A stretch of DNA of 64,000 bases from Sphingobacterium wenxiniae (lineage in GTDB: Bacteria; Bacteroidota; Bacteroidia; Sphingobacteriales; Sphingobacteriaceae). The DNA is taken from NCBI RefSeq assembly GCF_900116225.1, contig NZ_FOZZ01000005.1:1-64000 (forward strand), written 5' to 3'. Below, piece by piece: positions 27,911-38,162 of this stretch. Position 1 is the stretch's first letter. Each line of letters starts with the position of its first letter. A program made the translations under genes and the position numbers. The notes under the pieces are model-generated. The model was given only the letters and a program-made list of their open reading frames with translations, did no database searches and was not told the DNA's origin.

Positions 27911-28974
27911 TTCCACCCCCTTTCACAAGCGTGATAGAAAGCAGCCCAATAGGGATCATCTTCGTAGTAAGTCAATTCCTTTTCGAAGCCCTGTTCTATA
28001 AGTTTTATACCTGATGAGATATTCGTAAGCCTACCGACTTCAACACAAGATATACTTACTGTTTTTAGACGATGGATAATACGCTGTGCTGCTGCTTCAC
28101 GACAGGCAATAACCATAGAACCAGCTCCGACACAATAACGATAGTCCAAACCAAATATCTTACATATCTCATCCTGTACAGGTGACACTGGCAGTTTATC
28201 ACTATCAATGACGACACCGTTGTGGGAAGCATTTGCCAATTCATAAATAGCCCCGAGCACTCCTCCTTCCGTTACATCATGCATGTCACTGACATCATCC
28301 ACATGCTCATTATTTTCTACCGCAGTAAGAGCGTCTTTAAGAGAGGAAGTTTGATAAAAAGAGTTGCAAGCCAATTGATAGAGCTCTGTACCGACTTTGT
28401 TCTGTACAGTTTGAGGGAAACTCATAGCTAATATTGCTGTCGAAGAAATAGCAAATTGCTTTGTTACCAACAAGACATCCCCTTCTCGGGCATCGGTAGA
28501 ATTACGCATTGTTCCCTTCGGAGCAATTGCCACGAACGTACCACCGCCTGAAATAGTCGAATTTTGATGTTCAACGAAGCCTGTATGCCCTCCTGTAATT
28601 GCTACACCAATATCTACACAGAATCGGTGGATATAAGACCAATACTGCTTAAAATCTTCCTTAGTCAAAGATGTCGGTAAGTTCAAAACAAACTGTCCAT
28701 ACATAGGAGCATGGCCTGTTGTTGCCATATCATTAGCCATAAGGTGCACCGAAAGCCACGCCGATGCCTCCAAACCTAATGAGGGAATGAGAGAAAGAGG
28801 GTCGCTAGTCATTGCCATGGATATCCCTCCTGGCAAATCCACAAGCGATACATCAACGCCAAACTGTGGCCCACGCCTTACCTCTTGCCGTTTGTAACCC
28901 TTCATCGATGCAATAGTGCTATCAAAGATCGGTATTCCAATCTTCCCAAGTTGCTTTTCTGTCGTTGTCATCAT
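27907..28974 (-). CDS. AIR synthase-related protein (ThiL/HypE/SelD/PurM superfamily)
   Basis: The 355-residue product has the AIR synthase N- and C-terminal domain order. It contains the dimer-interface segment with TSDPLSLIPSLGLEASAWLSVHLMANDMATTGH, here read as two pieces around the conserved Asp-Pro, a Gly-rich phosphate region (GVAITGGHTGF) and the C-terminal DMHDVTEGGVLGAI typical of the superfamily. ThiL, the thiamine-monophosphate kinase, and HypE belong here, but the N-terminal phrases match neither closely, so the substrate is unknown. The start overlaps the upstream stop (ATGA). Its place behind a TPP riboswitch favours a thiamine-related ATP-dependent step. Confidence 0.78.
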   Translation of the reverse strand: MMTTTEKQLGKIGIPIFDSTIASMKGYKRQEVRRGPQFGVDVSLVDLPGGISMAMTSDPLSLIPSLGLEASAWLSVHLMANDMATTGHAPMYGQFVLNLPTSLTKEDFKQYWSYIHRFCVDIGVAITGGHTGFVEHQNSTISGGGTFVAIAPKGTMRNSTDAREGDVLLVTKQFAISSTAILAMSFPQTVQNKVGTELYQLACNSFYQTSSLKDALTAVENNEHVDDVSDMHDVTEGGVLGAIYELANASHNGVVIDSDKLPVSPVQDEICKIFGLDYRYCVGAGSMVIACREAAAQRIIHRLKTVSISCVEVGRLTNISSGIKLIEQGFEKELTYYEDDPYWAAFYHACERGWK

Positions 28975-29693
28975 TCTACATCGTTAAATTGCACATACAA
29001 CCCAAAAAAGTCACCATAAGGGACGCCCCATTGCTGCACAGGAAACCAGCTTGGAAGTCCGGCACAAGTCCATTCAATGGTATATTCACGTCCTCGTAAA
29101 GCTCTATGAATGATATGGGTTAGCATTTTAGGTGTGTAGAACGTGGCCGTTAGATAGAAGGGGTTCTTTCCAAATAGTTCCTGCACACGACGGCGTACAA
29201 CCTTAGGAGAATTACGGTTCATCATGCCCATGGCAATACCGTATTTGCCTACACGAGCAGCTTCCTGAATAACGCGTACTGGATCTTTGTAATATTCGAA
29301 TGTAGTGATAAAGGCAAGCGCATCAAAAGTATGATCCTTAAAAGGCATATGATGAGAATCTGCCATGACCAGATCTCCCGCAAAGAGATGCATTGCCTGC
29401 GAAAGCATCAACGGTGAGATATCTCCACCTGTAGCTTCAATACCGATTTCTTTCCACCATCGTGTGAAACGTGTGGTACCACATCCAAATTCCAGCAAAG
29501 TCTTTACGCGTTGGTCCTTGACCAACAGCTGTTCCATTACTTTTTTCTGCCAAACTTCGGCACGCTTGTACCGCCCTTCATACCATTGCTCATAAGTGTC
29601 GGTATGCGCTCTGTTGAAAAACCATTCTGGGCGGTTTTGCCAGTTTTCTTGCTGTTTCGGAATGAGTTCTAATGTTGTTTTTTCTTGTTCCAT
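28971..29693 (-). CDS. Class I SAM-dependent methyltransferase, first gene of the TPP-riboswitch operon
   Basis: The 240-residue protein has an N-terminal helical cap (WFFNRAHTDTYEQWYEGRYKR), then a Rossmann methyltransferase core: motif I LEFGCGTTRFTRWW (about residues 65-78), the acidic strand 2 end GGDISPLML, DALAFITTFEYY (motif IV region) and a C-terminal part with Trp/Pro-rich WTCAGLPSWFPVQQWGVPYG. It has no signal or membrane segment. The ATG at 29693 is the first start downstream of the riboswitch; an upstream in-frame start lies inside the aptamer and is rejected. The substrate is unknown; the TPP control suggests a thiamine-related compound. Confidence 0.82.
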   Translation of the reverse strand: MEQEKTTLELIPKQQENWQNRPEWFFNRAHTDTYEQWYEGRYKRAEVWQKKVMEQLLVKDQRVKTLLEFGCGTTRFTRWWKEIGIEATGGDISPLMLSQAMHLFAGDLVMADSHHMPFKDHTFDALAFITTFEYYKDPVRVIQEAARVGKYGIAMGMMNRNSPKVVRRRVQELFGKNPFYLTATFYTPKMLTHIIHRALRGREYTIEWTCAGLPSWFPVQQWGVPYGDFFGLYVQFNDVE

Positions 29694-29773
29694 ATTATTG
29701 CCAATGTTTATTAGCAACCTTAAATGGAAGATTGCCCAAGGCAACGAACAAGAATCTTGATCTTGTGCGGTGT

Positions 29774-29848
29774 GCATCCCTACGTTGGCATTATCCAAAT
29801 CAGGTCATAGGGTATAATCTCAGCCCCGATTATCGAGGCACCCCTTGC
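29774..29848 (-). promoter_or_regulatory. TPP riboswitch (THI element)
   Basis: On the minus strand the conserved thi-box order is present: AAGGGGTGCC, then a small hairpin, GGGGCTGAGA, ACCC, GACCTGAT, GGATAATGCC and CGTAGGGA, closed by a GCA/TGC P1 pairing. It lies in the leader about 80 bases before the methyltransferase ATG. A small hairpin (TTGCC-TTG-GGCAA, near 29734-29747) between aptamer and start may be part of the expression platform. High TPP is expected to repress the operon. Confidence 0.93.
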
Positions 29849-29860
29849 TATGTCTGTAAA

Positions 29861-29868
29861 CAAAGATA
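29861..29868 (-). promoter_or_regulatory. -7 promoter box of the TPP-riboswitch operon
   Basis: On the minus strand TATCTTTG matches TAnnTTTG, about 13 bases before the aptamer begins, placing the transcript start right at the riboswitch. Confidence 0.6.
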
Positions 29869-29914
29869 ATTAATTTTTTGAGTAAAAGAAAAATGTCTGG
29901 GTTATACTACCCTC

Positions 29915-30271
29915 TTATAATTTTACCCCCTGTCCAAACGTCAACAAATTGCTATCCGGATCGAGCAAAGAGAACTCCCTTTGTCCCCAAATCTTCGTTT
30001 CCAGATGACCATTCTGATGAATAGGAATATTATTGTTCAAAAGAGACTGGTAAAGTCTGTCTATATTATCCGTGCGGATATAGATCTGACCGTAATTTTC
30101 TTTAGGATCAAGCATTCTGAATTCAAAAAAATGAATTTCGACAGCGTCTTTTTCAATAATCAGATAGTCCCCATAGTCCGCCAATTCCTTAAAACCTAAT
30201 TGATCAAGGTAAAAACCTTTGGTTGCGACTTTGTCTCGCATGGGCAATTTGGGGTTGATAGATGTAAGCAT
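29915..30271 (-). CDS. VOC/glyoxalase-fold protein (bleomycin resistance-like)
   Basis: A 118-residue single-chain vicinal oxygen chelate protein with the beta-alpha-beta-beta-beta module repeated twice. Visible phrases are FYLDQLGFKELADYG, EIHFFEF, IYIRTDNIDRLYQSL and FSLLDPDSNLLTFGQ. The length and DPDSN-LLTF ending resemble bleomycin-binding resistance proteins, but that specificity cannot be claimed from sequence. It is a single gene on the minus strand. Confidence 0.78.
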   Translation of the reverse strand: MLTSINPKLPMRDKVATKGFYLDQLGFKELADYGDYLIIEKDAVEIHFFEFRMLDPKENYGQIYIRTDNIDRLYQSLLNNNIPIHQNGHLETKIWGQREFSLLDPDSNLLTFGQGVKL

Positions 30272-30325
30272 ATCAATAAATTTAAACTAACCGTTGTACA
30301 TTACGCAATAACAAGTCTCTTAGTT

Positions 30326-30455
30326 GTCACTCTGAGCTTGTCGCTGTGCCTCGACCATGGCGAAGGAAGAGCGACATGTCTATCCTTCGACAAGCTCAGG
30401 ATGACAATTCCTTCGATAAATGTCAGGCTGAGTCTATCGAAGCCTCAGGAAGACA
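30326..30455. repeat. Dispersed palindromic repeat with core CGACAAGCTCAGGATGAC
   Basis: GTCACTCTGAGCTTGTCG (30326-30343) and CGACAAGCTCAGGATGAC (30388-30405) form imperfect inverted arms; a further degenerate arm follows to 30455. A related copy lies at 43741-43850. It fills the gap between the VOC gene and the P-type ATPase gene. Confidence 0.7.
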
Positions 30456-30544
30456 AAAAAGGCGATAATGCATAACGGATTAAACTCACTTATTTGTTAT
30501 TCAGTCCTTATACATTTAACGCAATAACCTTGAGACAGACAGAC

Positions 30545-32551
30545 TCAAAACTGCATCCTCTGTATTCTTACAGCATTCAATATCGCCAACAAGGCCACGC
30601 CTACATCAGCAAAAACAGCTTCCCACATCGTTGCTAAACCACCTGCTCCAAGGATAAGTACAATTGCTTTTACACCAAAAGCTAAAGCAATATTCTGCCA
30701 AACAATGTTCTTGGTTTGCTTTCCGATACGAATGGCCATAGGTATTTTACTAGGCTTGTCATCTTGTATAACCACATCAGCCGTTTCAATAGTAGCATCA
30801 CTTCCTAAGCCTCCCATAGCAATACCGACATCACTCAGTGCTACCACAGGAGCGTCATTCACACCATCCCCAACAAAAGCTACATTTTCACCTCTGGCTT
30901 TTATTTCTTTTACTTTATTCACTTTATCTTCAGGCAACAAATCGCCAAAAGCATGGTCTATTCCAAGTTGCTCGGCTACGTATTTTACAACGGTGCCTTT
31001 ATCACCGCTGAGCATCGTCGTTCTCACTTGCAGTCTATGCAGCAGGTTGATAGTTTCCTGCGCATCTTCTTTAATGCTGTCTGCGATCGTGATGTAGCCA
31101 ACAAATTTATTATCATAAGCAACAGCAATAGTTGTGTAGACAATACTGCTCGGATCTAAGCCGTATGATAATCCAAATTTATCCATCAATTTGAAATTCC
31201 CTACTAATAAATCCTTCTCATCAATAGAAGCTTTCAATCCGTGTCCAGCGATTTCTTCTATATTTTCCAGAAGGATCTCATGGTTTGGTTTTCCGACATA
31301 TTCATGAATAGCAGTTGCCACGGGGTGCGTGCTCTTACTTTCCAATGCATTGACCATCTCCAATATATCATTTTGATTGCAATTAGGGTCAAAGACAACT
31401 TCCTGTACTTTAAAAACACCTTCGGTCATTGTGCCCGTCTTATCCATCACGACATTTTGGATATTAGCAAGGCTATCTAAAAAGTTACTCCCTTTAAACA
31501 GTATTCCATTGCGTGAAGCGGCTCCAATTCCTCCAAAATACCCTAAAGGAATACTGATAACTAAGGCACATGGGCAAGAAATCACCAAAAATACCAGTGC
31601 TCGATAGAGCCAATCTGTAAATATATAATCAGTAACAAATAATGCTGGCAACAAGGCTATTCCAATAGCAAGGAACACCACAATTGGTGTATAAACTTTA
31701 GCAAATTTGCGGATAAACAATTCTGTTGGGGCTTTTTGCGAAGTAGCATTTTGCACCAATTCCAGAATTTTACTCAATTTACTATCGGTATATGCAGTAG
31801 TCACCTTTACCTGTGCAACGGTATTCAGGTTTATCATCCCTGCCAAAACTATTTCGCCTTTGTTTTTAGTATCAGGTTTGCTTTCTCCGGTTAAAGCGGA
31901 GGTATTGAAAGATGCTGTCTCGGATAATAATTCTCCGTCCAAACCCAATTTTTCCCCTGGTTTTAACTGTATTATCTGACCAATTTTTACAGCTTCGGCC
32001 TTAATCGCTTGCGGTTCATTGTTTACCAATACCACTACCTCGTCAGGCCGCTGATCAAGTAAGGATTTGATGTTTGATTTTGCTCTTCGCACCGCCATTC
32101 CTTGAAATACTTCCCCGACAGAATAAAACAGCATTACAGCGACTCCTTCAGGATATTCACCAATGGCAAATGCGCCGACAGTAGCAATTCCCATCAGAAA
32201 GAACTCTGAAAAAACATCACCTTTACGAATGCTTTCAACGGCATCTTTCAGTACAGGTACCCCAACTGGAACATACGCCACCACATACCAAATAATCCTC
32301 AACCAATCTTTAAACCAAGTTTGCGGAAACCAATTGTCCATGGCGATGCCTAAAAGCAATAGCACAAAAGAAATAAGAGCAGGCGCAAACATCTTGAAAA
32401 TACTACCGTTACCATGCGCATGATCGTGTCCGTCACCATCAGTATGATTTTTTGTACAGCAACTATCGTTCTGCATAGTAGAATTTACTTTGAGGCTTAC
32501 TTTCTCTTCATGCATACAACAATGCTGTTGGCCATTTTGTTCGTGTTCCAT
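30545..32551 (-). CDS. P1B-type heavy-metal-exporting ATPase (Zn/Cd/Pb/Co group)
   Basis: The 668-residue pump has the metal-site motif SCPCALV in a membrane helix, the phosphorylated Asp in DKTGTMTEG, the HP locus STHPVATA, GDGVNDAPV, and the GLGSDA segment of zinc/cadmium ATPases. The usual N-terminal heavy-metal-associated domain is absent. Instead there is a Cys- and His-rich leader (HCCMHE, SCCTKNH, DGHDHAHGNG) that may bind metal. The ATG at 32551 is chosen because it precedes this leader. No metal-responsive regulator gene is adjacent. Confidence 0.92.
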   Translation of the reverse strand: MEHEQNGQQHCCMHEEKVSLKVNSTMQNDSCCTKNHTDGDGHDHAHGNGSIFKMFAPALISFVLLLLGIAMDNWFPQTWFKDWLRIIWYVVAYVPVGVPVLKDAVESIRKGDVFSEFFLMGIATVGAFAIGEYPEGVAVMLFYSVGEVFQGMAVRRAKSNIKSLLDQRPDEVVVLVNNEPQAIKAEAVKIGQIIQLKPGEKLGLDGELLSETASFNTSALTGESKPDTKNKGEIVLAGMINLNTVAQVKVTTAYTDSKLSKILELVQNATSQKAPTELFIRKFAKVYTPIVVFLAIGIALLPALFVTDYIFTDWLYRALVFLVISCPCALVISIPLGYFGGIGAASRNGILFKGSNFLDSLANIQNVVMDKTGTMTEGVFKVQEVVFDPNCNQNDILEMVNALESKSTHPVATAIHEYVGKPNHEILLENIEEIAGHGLKASIDEKDLLVGNFKLMDKFGLSYGLDPSSIVYTTIAVAYDNKFVGYITIADSIKEDAQETINLLHRLQVRTTMLSGDKGTVVKYVAEQLGIDHAFGDLLPEDKVNKVKEIKARGENVAFVGDGVNDAPVVALSDVGIAMGGLGSDATIETADVVIQDDKPSKIPMAIRIGKQTKNIVWQNIALAFGVKAIVLILGAGGLATMWEAVFADVGVALLAILNAVRIQRMQF

Positions 32552-32572
32552 GATTTTGCATTTGCGGTTAAC

Positions 32573-32580
32573 CAAAGATA
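32573..32580 (-). promoter_or_regulatory. -7 promoter box of the heavy-metal ATPase gene
   Basis: On the minus strand TATCTTTG matches TAnnTTTG, 21 bases before the chosen ATG, and so supports that start rather than the longer frame. Confidence 0.55.
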
Positions 32581-32684
32581 ACGGACTAATTCCTGTAATC
32601 CTATTGAAAAATTTTGTTCCGTACAAAAAAACAACCTTTATCAGCAATGAAAAGGCGTACTTGTAACTTCGGCGATAGAACTAT

Positions 32685-33878
<1,194 letters not shown>

Positions 33879-34059
33879 TTAAAATCTGCTTAGAGATTGG
33901 TATACAAATTACTGTTTTCCCTACCAAAATTACGGATTTGGATGTTCTTCGATATTATGGACACTATAATCCCTACAACAAAATATCCATTACCATTCCT
34001 CTCGAACAGTCGAGTTTAAGTATATTTGCTCGACATAGCTTATCAAAGGAAGAACAAAA

Positions 34060-34779
34060 ATGGAAGACCATTTCTATTGGCTAATTATCATTGCAATAGG
34101 TATTGCTGCCTCTTGTGCCTTGTGGATCATGTACCGAAAAATACAGGATCTTACGAAAAGGAACAAAAGTCTTTTGGAGCAGAAAGAGACAGAACGAAAT
34201 AGCTTCCATCCCGACCTCACTCCTTATAAGTTAGATCCGCATTTGTTAAAAAATGCATTAAATGCCATCCAGTCGCACGCCTACCACAGCTATCATGCCT
34301 TGGACAAATTATCGAATGTCTTAGATTATATCCTATACGAATCAGACGAGAAGCTAGTCAAACTAAAAGACGAAATAAACTTTGCCCAGAACCTGATAGA
34401 GATTAACCGTTTAAAGGTCAGTCCATTATTTGACCTCCACATGCGCACAAAAATCACTCCTGAAGCAGGAAACTTGATGATTGCACCTTTCATTACGATA
34501 AATCCCATCGAAAATGCTTTTAAACACGCAGATCTACAAAACGAAAATAGCTTTATCTCAGTCGTGTTTGAGGCTACGGAAGACACAGTCCTACTATCCG
34601 TATCAAACAAGATAAAAGAGAATACAATGGCCAAAGGCACCGAACGTGGAGGGATTGGTAATAGGTCCTTTAAAAACAGGTTGGATAAATTGTATGGCAA
34701 TCGGTATACTTTAGTCACCGAACAAAAGGACGATGTGTATCATGTCAAAGTTGAAATAAAATTATCTGGCAATGATTAA
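34060..34779 (+). CDS. LytS-like sensor histidine kinase, short form
   Basis: The 239-residue product has one N-terminal membrane helix (residues 7-26), a short coiled coil and a His_kinase (PF06580)-type domain. The phospho-acceptor His is in LDPHLLKNALNAI, and the ATP-binding N box is NPIENAFKHA, followed by GGIGNRSFKNRL. There is no periplasmic sensor domain, so it may sense within the membrane or through a partner. It overlaps the following LytTR response-regulator gene by eight bases; that partner is broken, leaving the kinase without its cognate regulator. Confidence 0.85.
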   Translation: MEDHFYWLIIIAIGIAASCALWIMYRKIQDLTKRNKSLLEQKETERNSFHPDLTPYKLDPHLLKNALNAIQSHAYHSYHALDKLSNVLDYILYESDEKLVKLKDEINFAQNLIEINRLKVSPLFDLHMRTKITPEAGNLMIAPFITINPIENAFKHADLQNENSFISVVFEATEDTVLLSVSNKIKENTMAKGTERGGIGNRSFKNRLDKLYGNRYTLVTEQKDDVYHVKVEIKLSGND

Positions 34780-35481
34780 GTGCATTCTACTGGATGATGA
34801 GCTACCTATGTTAAGTTACTTGCAGGCTTTATGCCGAGAGTTAAATGATACGGAGATAGTCAAATAGTACAATAATCCATTAAAGTTTCTGAATGATATT
34901 AACAGTCTGGATTTTAACACCTGCATTCTGGACATCAATATGCCAGGCATAAATGGCTTAGAACTGGCCAAAAAGCTGGAAGGGAAAGCCATTATTTTCT
35001 CTACAGCTTACAAGGAATACGCTGCTGAAGCCTTTGATTTAGATGCGGTGGATTATATCCGCAAACCCTATCAGCTGGAGCGTCTGGAAAAGGCAATGAA
35101 TAAAGCTCGGACTTGGCTGTCCCATAATAAAAATGCTACTCCGATTTATATAGAGCTCAACAGCAGTCTTGGGAAGTCGAGGATAAACCCAAATGATATT
35201 GCTTATATCGCTGTTGCGGAAAATGACCGTCGCGACAAGGACATCTGCTTTAAAGACGGTCAGCGCCTTTTGGCAAAAACATCACTTTCGATGAACTTCT
35301 CGAAAAGCTTCCAAAGGATAAATTTTGTAAAATTAACCGAAGAACAGCAATTGCTGTGGATACTGTAAGCCATTATACAACACAATGGATTTCTTGCGAG
35401 CTATCAAGCCATAAAACGCCCATCCAATTTAAACTATCCGAGCAATACCGGGAACAACTGATGACACTACTTCCAAGTTAG
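34772..35481 (+). pseudogene. LytTR-type response regulator gene with an in-frame TAG and a frameshift
   Basis: The ATG at 34772 overlaps the kinase gene. The receiver domain starts IKCILLDDELPML; codon 32 is TAG (34865-34867), after which the same frame continues FLNDIN, the phospho-acceptor DINMPGINGLELA, and YIRKPYQLERL. In the DNA-binding domain the frame shifts at the T-run 35268-35271: one extra T restores RLFGKNITFDELL, KDKFCKINRRTAIAV and HKTPIQFKLSEQYREQL to a TAG at 35479-35481. Two independent lesions in one gene favour real decay, though sequence errors are not excluded. Confidence 0.85.
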
Positions 35482-35586
35482 TACAAAAAAAAGTCGTTTC
35501 AGTACAAAAACAATTCTTTCCGACATAGCCTTCCAAACAAAACAAATATACTTGTGTCAATAACTTTATAGACAACGGATACAAGT

Positions 35587-37857
35587 ATGAAATTACGAAG
35601 CATCTTATATTATCTTTTTATTATCGGTGGAGGTTTGGCATTAGGCTATTGGATTATCCTTTCTGGTGGAAATATCGAAAGCAACACAACTTTGAAACAA
35701 GTCGCTTCTGAAGGATCTGCCTGGCAGCATTTTGTGGAAGGAATCCAAACCAATTTAGCCTATCCAGCAGCGATACTATTGCTTCAGATAATTGCTATAA
35801 TTCTCGTCGCAAGATTTTTTGGCATTTTATTCCGGAGAATCGGTCAGCCCTCTGTTATTGGTGAAATCGTCGCTGGTATCGTCCTTGGTCCTTCTCTATT
35901 GGGAAATTATTTTCCAGAGGTATCGGCATTTCTTTTTCCTGTGGAATCCCTGGCAAACCTTGGTGTTGTCAGCCAACTGGGGCTTGTCCTGTTTATGTTT
36001 GTTGTGGGGATGGAACTTGACTTAAAAATCCTTAAGAACCAAGCCCATGATGCCGTTGTTATCAGCCATGCCAGCATTATCTTTCCTTTTCTTTTAGGAA
36101 TGTCGCTGGCTTATTTTATCTTCCAACAAACAGCACCTCCTGATATTTCTTTTCTTTCCTATGCCCTTTTCATCGGCATTTCGATGAGTATCACGGCATT
36201 TCCTGTCCTTGCCCGTATCGTTCAGGAACGCGGCATGACCAAGACAAGATTGGGTTCTATAGCCATCACTTGTGCAGCTGCCGACGATATAACCGCGTGG
36301 TGTCTGTTGGCAGCCGTAATCGCTGTGGTAAAAGCGGGTTCATTGGCGAGTGCTGGCTATACTATTCTATTTGCAACGGCTTATGTCGTACTGATGCTGC
36401 GATTCGTACGCCCTTTCCTACAGCGCATAGGCGACCTCTATTCCAGTAAAGAAAGGTTAAGCAAACCTGTGGTCGGCATCTTCTTTTTGACTCTTCTCAT
36501 TTCCGCATGGACAACAGAGATTATCGGTATACATGCCCTATTCGGTGCTTTTATGGCAGGCGTTATTATGCCCGCCAACGTCAGTTTCCGAAACATCTTT
36601 ATCGAGAAAGTAGAAGATGTGTCACAAGTGCTTCTGCTTCCATTATTTTTTGTTTTTACGGGATTGCGTACACAAATCGGCCTGCTAAATGAACCTGGAT
36701 TATGGCAGATATGTGCCTTGGTAATTGTGATTGCCGTAGTGGGGAAATTTATCGGAAGTGCTATATCCGCCAAATTCGTCGGACAGAACTGGCACAGCAG
36801 TCTCACGATTGGTGCTTTGATGAATACCCGCGGTTTAATGGAATTGGTAGCCTTGAATATCGGATATGATCTCGGCGTATTGACTGCTGAAATGTTTGCC
36901 ATATTAGTACTGATGGCCTTAATCACAACCTTTATGACAGGGCCAGCCCTTGACTTAATTAACCGCTTCTTTGAACCGGAAAAAGAGGTTGAAGAGGCAG
37001 GCATTCCCATGAAGAATAAATACAATATCTTAATCTCTTTCGGCAATCCTAATACAGGTAAGGTTCTATTAAGACTTGCCAATATGTTGACAAAGAAATC
37101 TATCAATACATCCACCATATCGGCCCTACATCTATCGCCCGGGAACGACTTGAACCAGTTCAACACCGAAGAATACGAGCGGGAGAATTTCTCTCTATTG
37201 GATAGGGAAAGTGAGCTTCTGGATCAGCCCTATAGACCGATCTTTCGGGGCACGGATGACATAGAGGAGGATATTGCCCAGATGGCTAATGCAGATGACT
37301 ACGACCTACTGCTTACCGGCATGGGGCAGTCGGTATATGAGGGTACTTTATTGGGTAGAATATTCGGTTTCACCAGCAAAATGATCAATCCTGAGCGACT
37401 ATACGGCACACTAACGGGCAAAGAAAACCTATTTGTAAGCGATTTTTTTGATGATCGCACAAAGAACCTTATCAAGACGGTGAACATCCCCTATGGTATC
37501 CTTATCGACAAAGGTTTGCCCGAAAATATCAACCGTATACTGGTTCCTATAAATTCATTAAGCGACAGCTTCCTCTTGGTCTATATCCATAAGTTAATAC
37601 AGAACAGCGGTGTGCATATCACGCTTTGGGATCTCAATGACACCATTAAAACGTCGTTAGAGCTCAAAGAAGCGGTGCGATCTATTGATCATGCTGCACC
37701 AAACCATATTGCGGTACAGTATGATATGTTCAATAGCTCTACTGAACTTCAATATTTTGAATTGATGCTGAGCAGCTTAACGACATGGAAAGACTTGTTC
37801 CAAAAGGATGAGGAATGGTTAAGAGATATACCCAGCGTCTTAATATTAAAAGCGTAA
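35587..37857 (+). CDS. Kef-type (CPA2) cation:proton antiporter with cytosolic C-terminal domains
   Basis: In its 756 residues the first about 460 form a CPA2 membrane domain: RRIGQPSVIGEIVAGIVLGPSLLG, SLANLGVVSQLGLVLFMFVVGMELD, the Asp pair region CAAADDITAWC, and MNTRGLMELV near the end. An extra N-terminal helix and loop precede it. The last 280 residues contain two universal-stress-like alpha/beta repeats (NILISFGNPNTGKVLLR, and NRILVPINSLSDSFLLVYIH). It should exchange Na+ or K+ for protons. The two-component genes upstream could have regulated it. Confidence 0.92.
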   Translation: MKLRSILYYLFIIGGGLALGYWIILSGGNIESNTTLKQVASEGSAWQHFVEGIQTNLAYPAAILLLQIIAIILVARFFGILFRRIGQPSVIGEIVAGIVLGPSLLGNYFPEVSAFLFPVESLANLGVVSQLGLVLFMFVVGMELDLKILKNQAHDAVVISHASIIFPFLLGMSLAYFIFQQTAPPDISFLSYALFIGISMSITAFPVLARIVQERGMTKTRLGSIAITCAAADDITAWCLLAAVIAVVKAGSLASAGYTILFATAYVVLMLRFVRPFLQRIGDLYSSKERLSKPVVGIFFLTLLISAWTTEIIGIHALFGAFMAGVIMPANVSFRNIFIEKVEDVSQVLLLPLFFVFTGLRTQIGLLNEPGLWQICALVIVIAVVGKFIGSAISAKFVGQNWHSSLTIGALMNTRGLMELVALNIGYDLGVLTAEMFAILVLMALITTFMTGPALDLINRFFEPEKEVEEAGIPMKNKYNILISFGNPNTGKVLLRLANMLTKKSINTSTISALHLSPGNDLNQFNTEEYERENFSLLDRESELLDQPYRPIFRGTDDIEEDIAQMANADDYDLLLTGMGQSVYEGTLLGRIFGFTSKMINPERLYGTLTGKENLFVSDFFDDRTKNLIKTVNIPYGILIDKGLPENINRILVPINSLSDSFLLVYIHKLIQNSGVHITLWDLNDTIKTSLELKEAVRSIDHAAPNHIAVQYDMFNSSTELQYFELMLSSLTTWKDLFQKDEEWLRDIPSVLILKA

Positions 37858-37886
37858 TTTTTGATAACCCATAAAACTATAATGTC

Positions 37887-38105
37887 ATGGAAAATTTCAA
37901 ATTCGAAGCATTGGTAACAGAAGAATCCCAATTAAAAAGATTGGAGAAATGCGTACAAAAAATTCCGAATGTCAGCGATTGGCAGGTCACAAAATATATC
38001 AACGGGATATTGCTGTCGGTAAAGGCTGTTAATATCCGTGCATTCGATATTCTACAGACACTGCAGCAGGAAGGTTTTACACTGGAACAGGTGTATGAAG
38101 AATAA
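37887..38105 (+). CDS. Small ferredoxin-like (heavy-metal-associated-like) protein without the Cys motif
   Basis: The 72-residue product has a beta-alpha-beta-beta-alpha-beta pattern (FKFEALVTEE, SQLKRLEKCVQKI, DWQVTKYING, ILLSVKAV, AFDILQTLQQEGF, TLEQVYEE), as in copper-chaperone-like domains. The metal-binding CxxC is absent; only one Cys lies in the first helix. It follows the antiporter gene by 29 bases and is probably co-transcribed. Function unknown; the fold assignment is by pattern only. Confidence 0.6.
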   Translation: MENFKFEALVTEESQLKRLEKCVQKIPNVSDWQVTKYINGILLSVKAVNIRAFDILQTLQQEGFTLEQVYEE

Positions 38106-38162
38106 TTGGGTTTTCGAGTAATACCCCTACTTTGCATTGCACATTTTTAGATTTTTTATACT

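Noticed and set aside
29694..29798. Methyltransferase start at 29798
   Set aside because: This start lies inside the TPP aptamer and would add 35 residues unlike the family. The ATG at 29693 downstream of the riboswitch is used.
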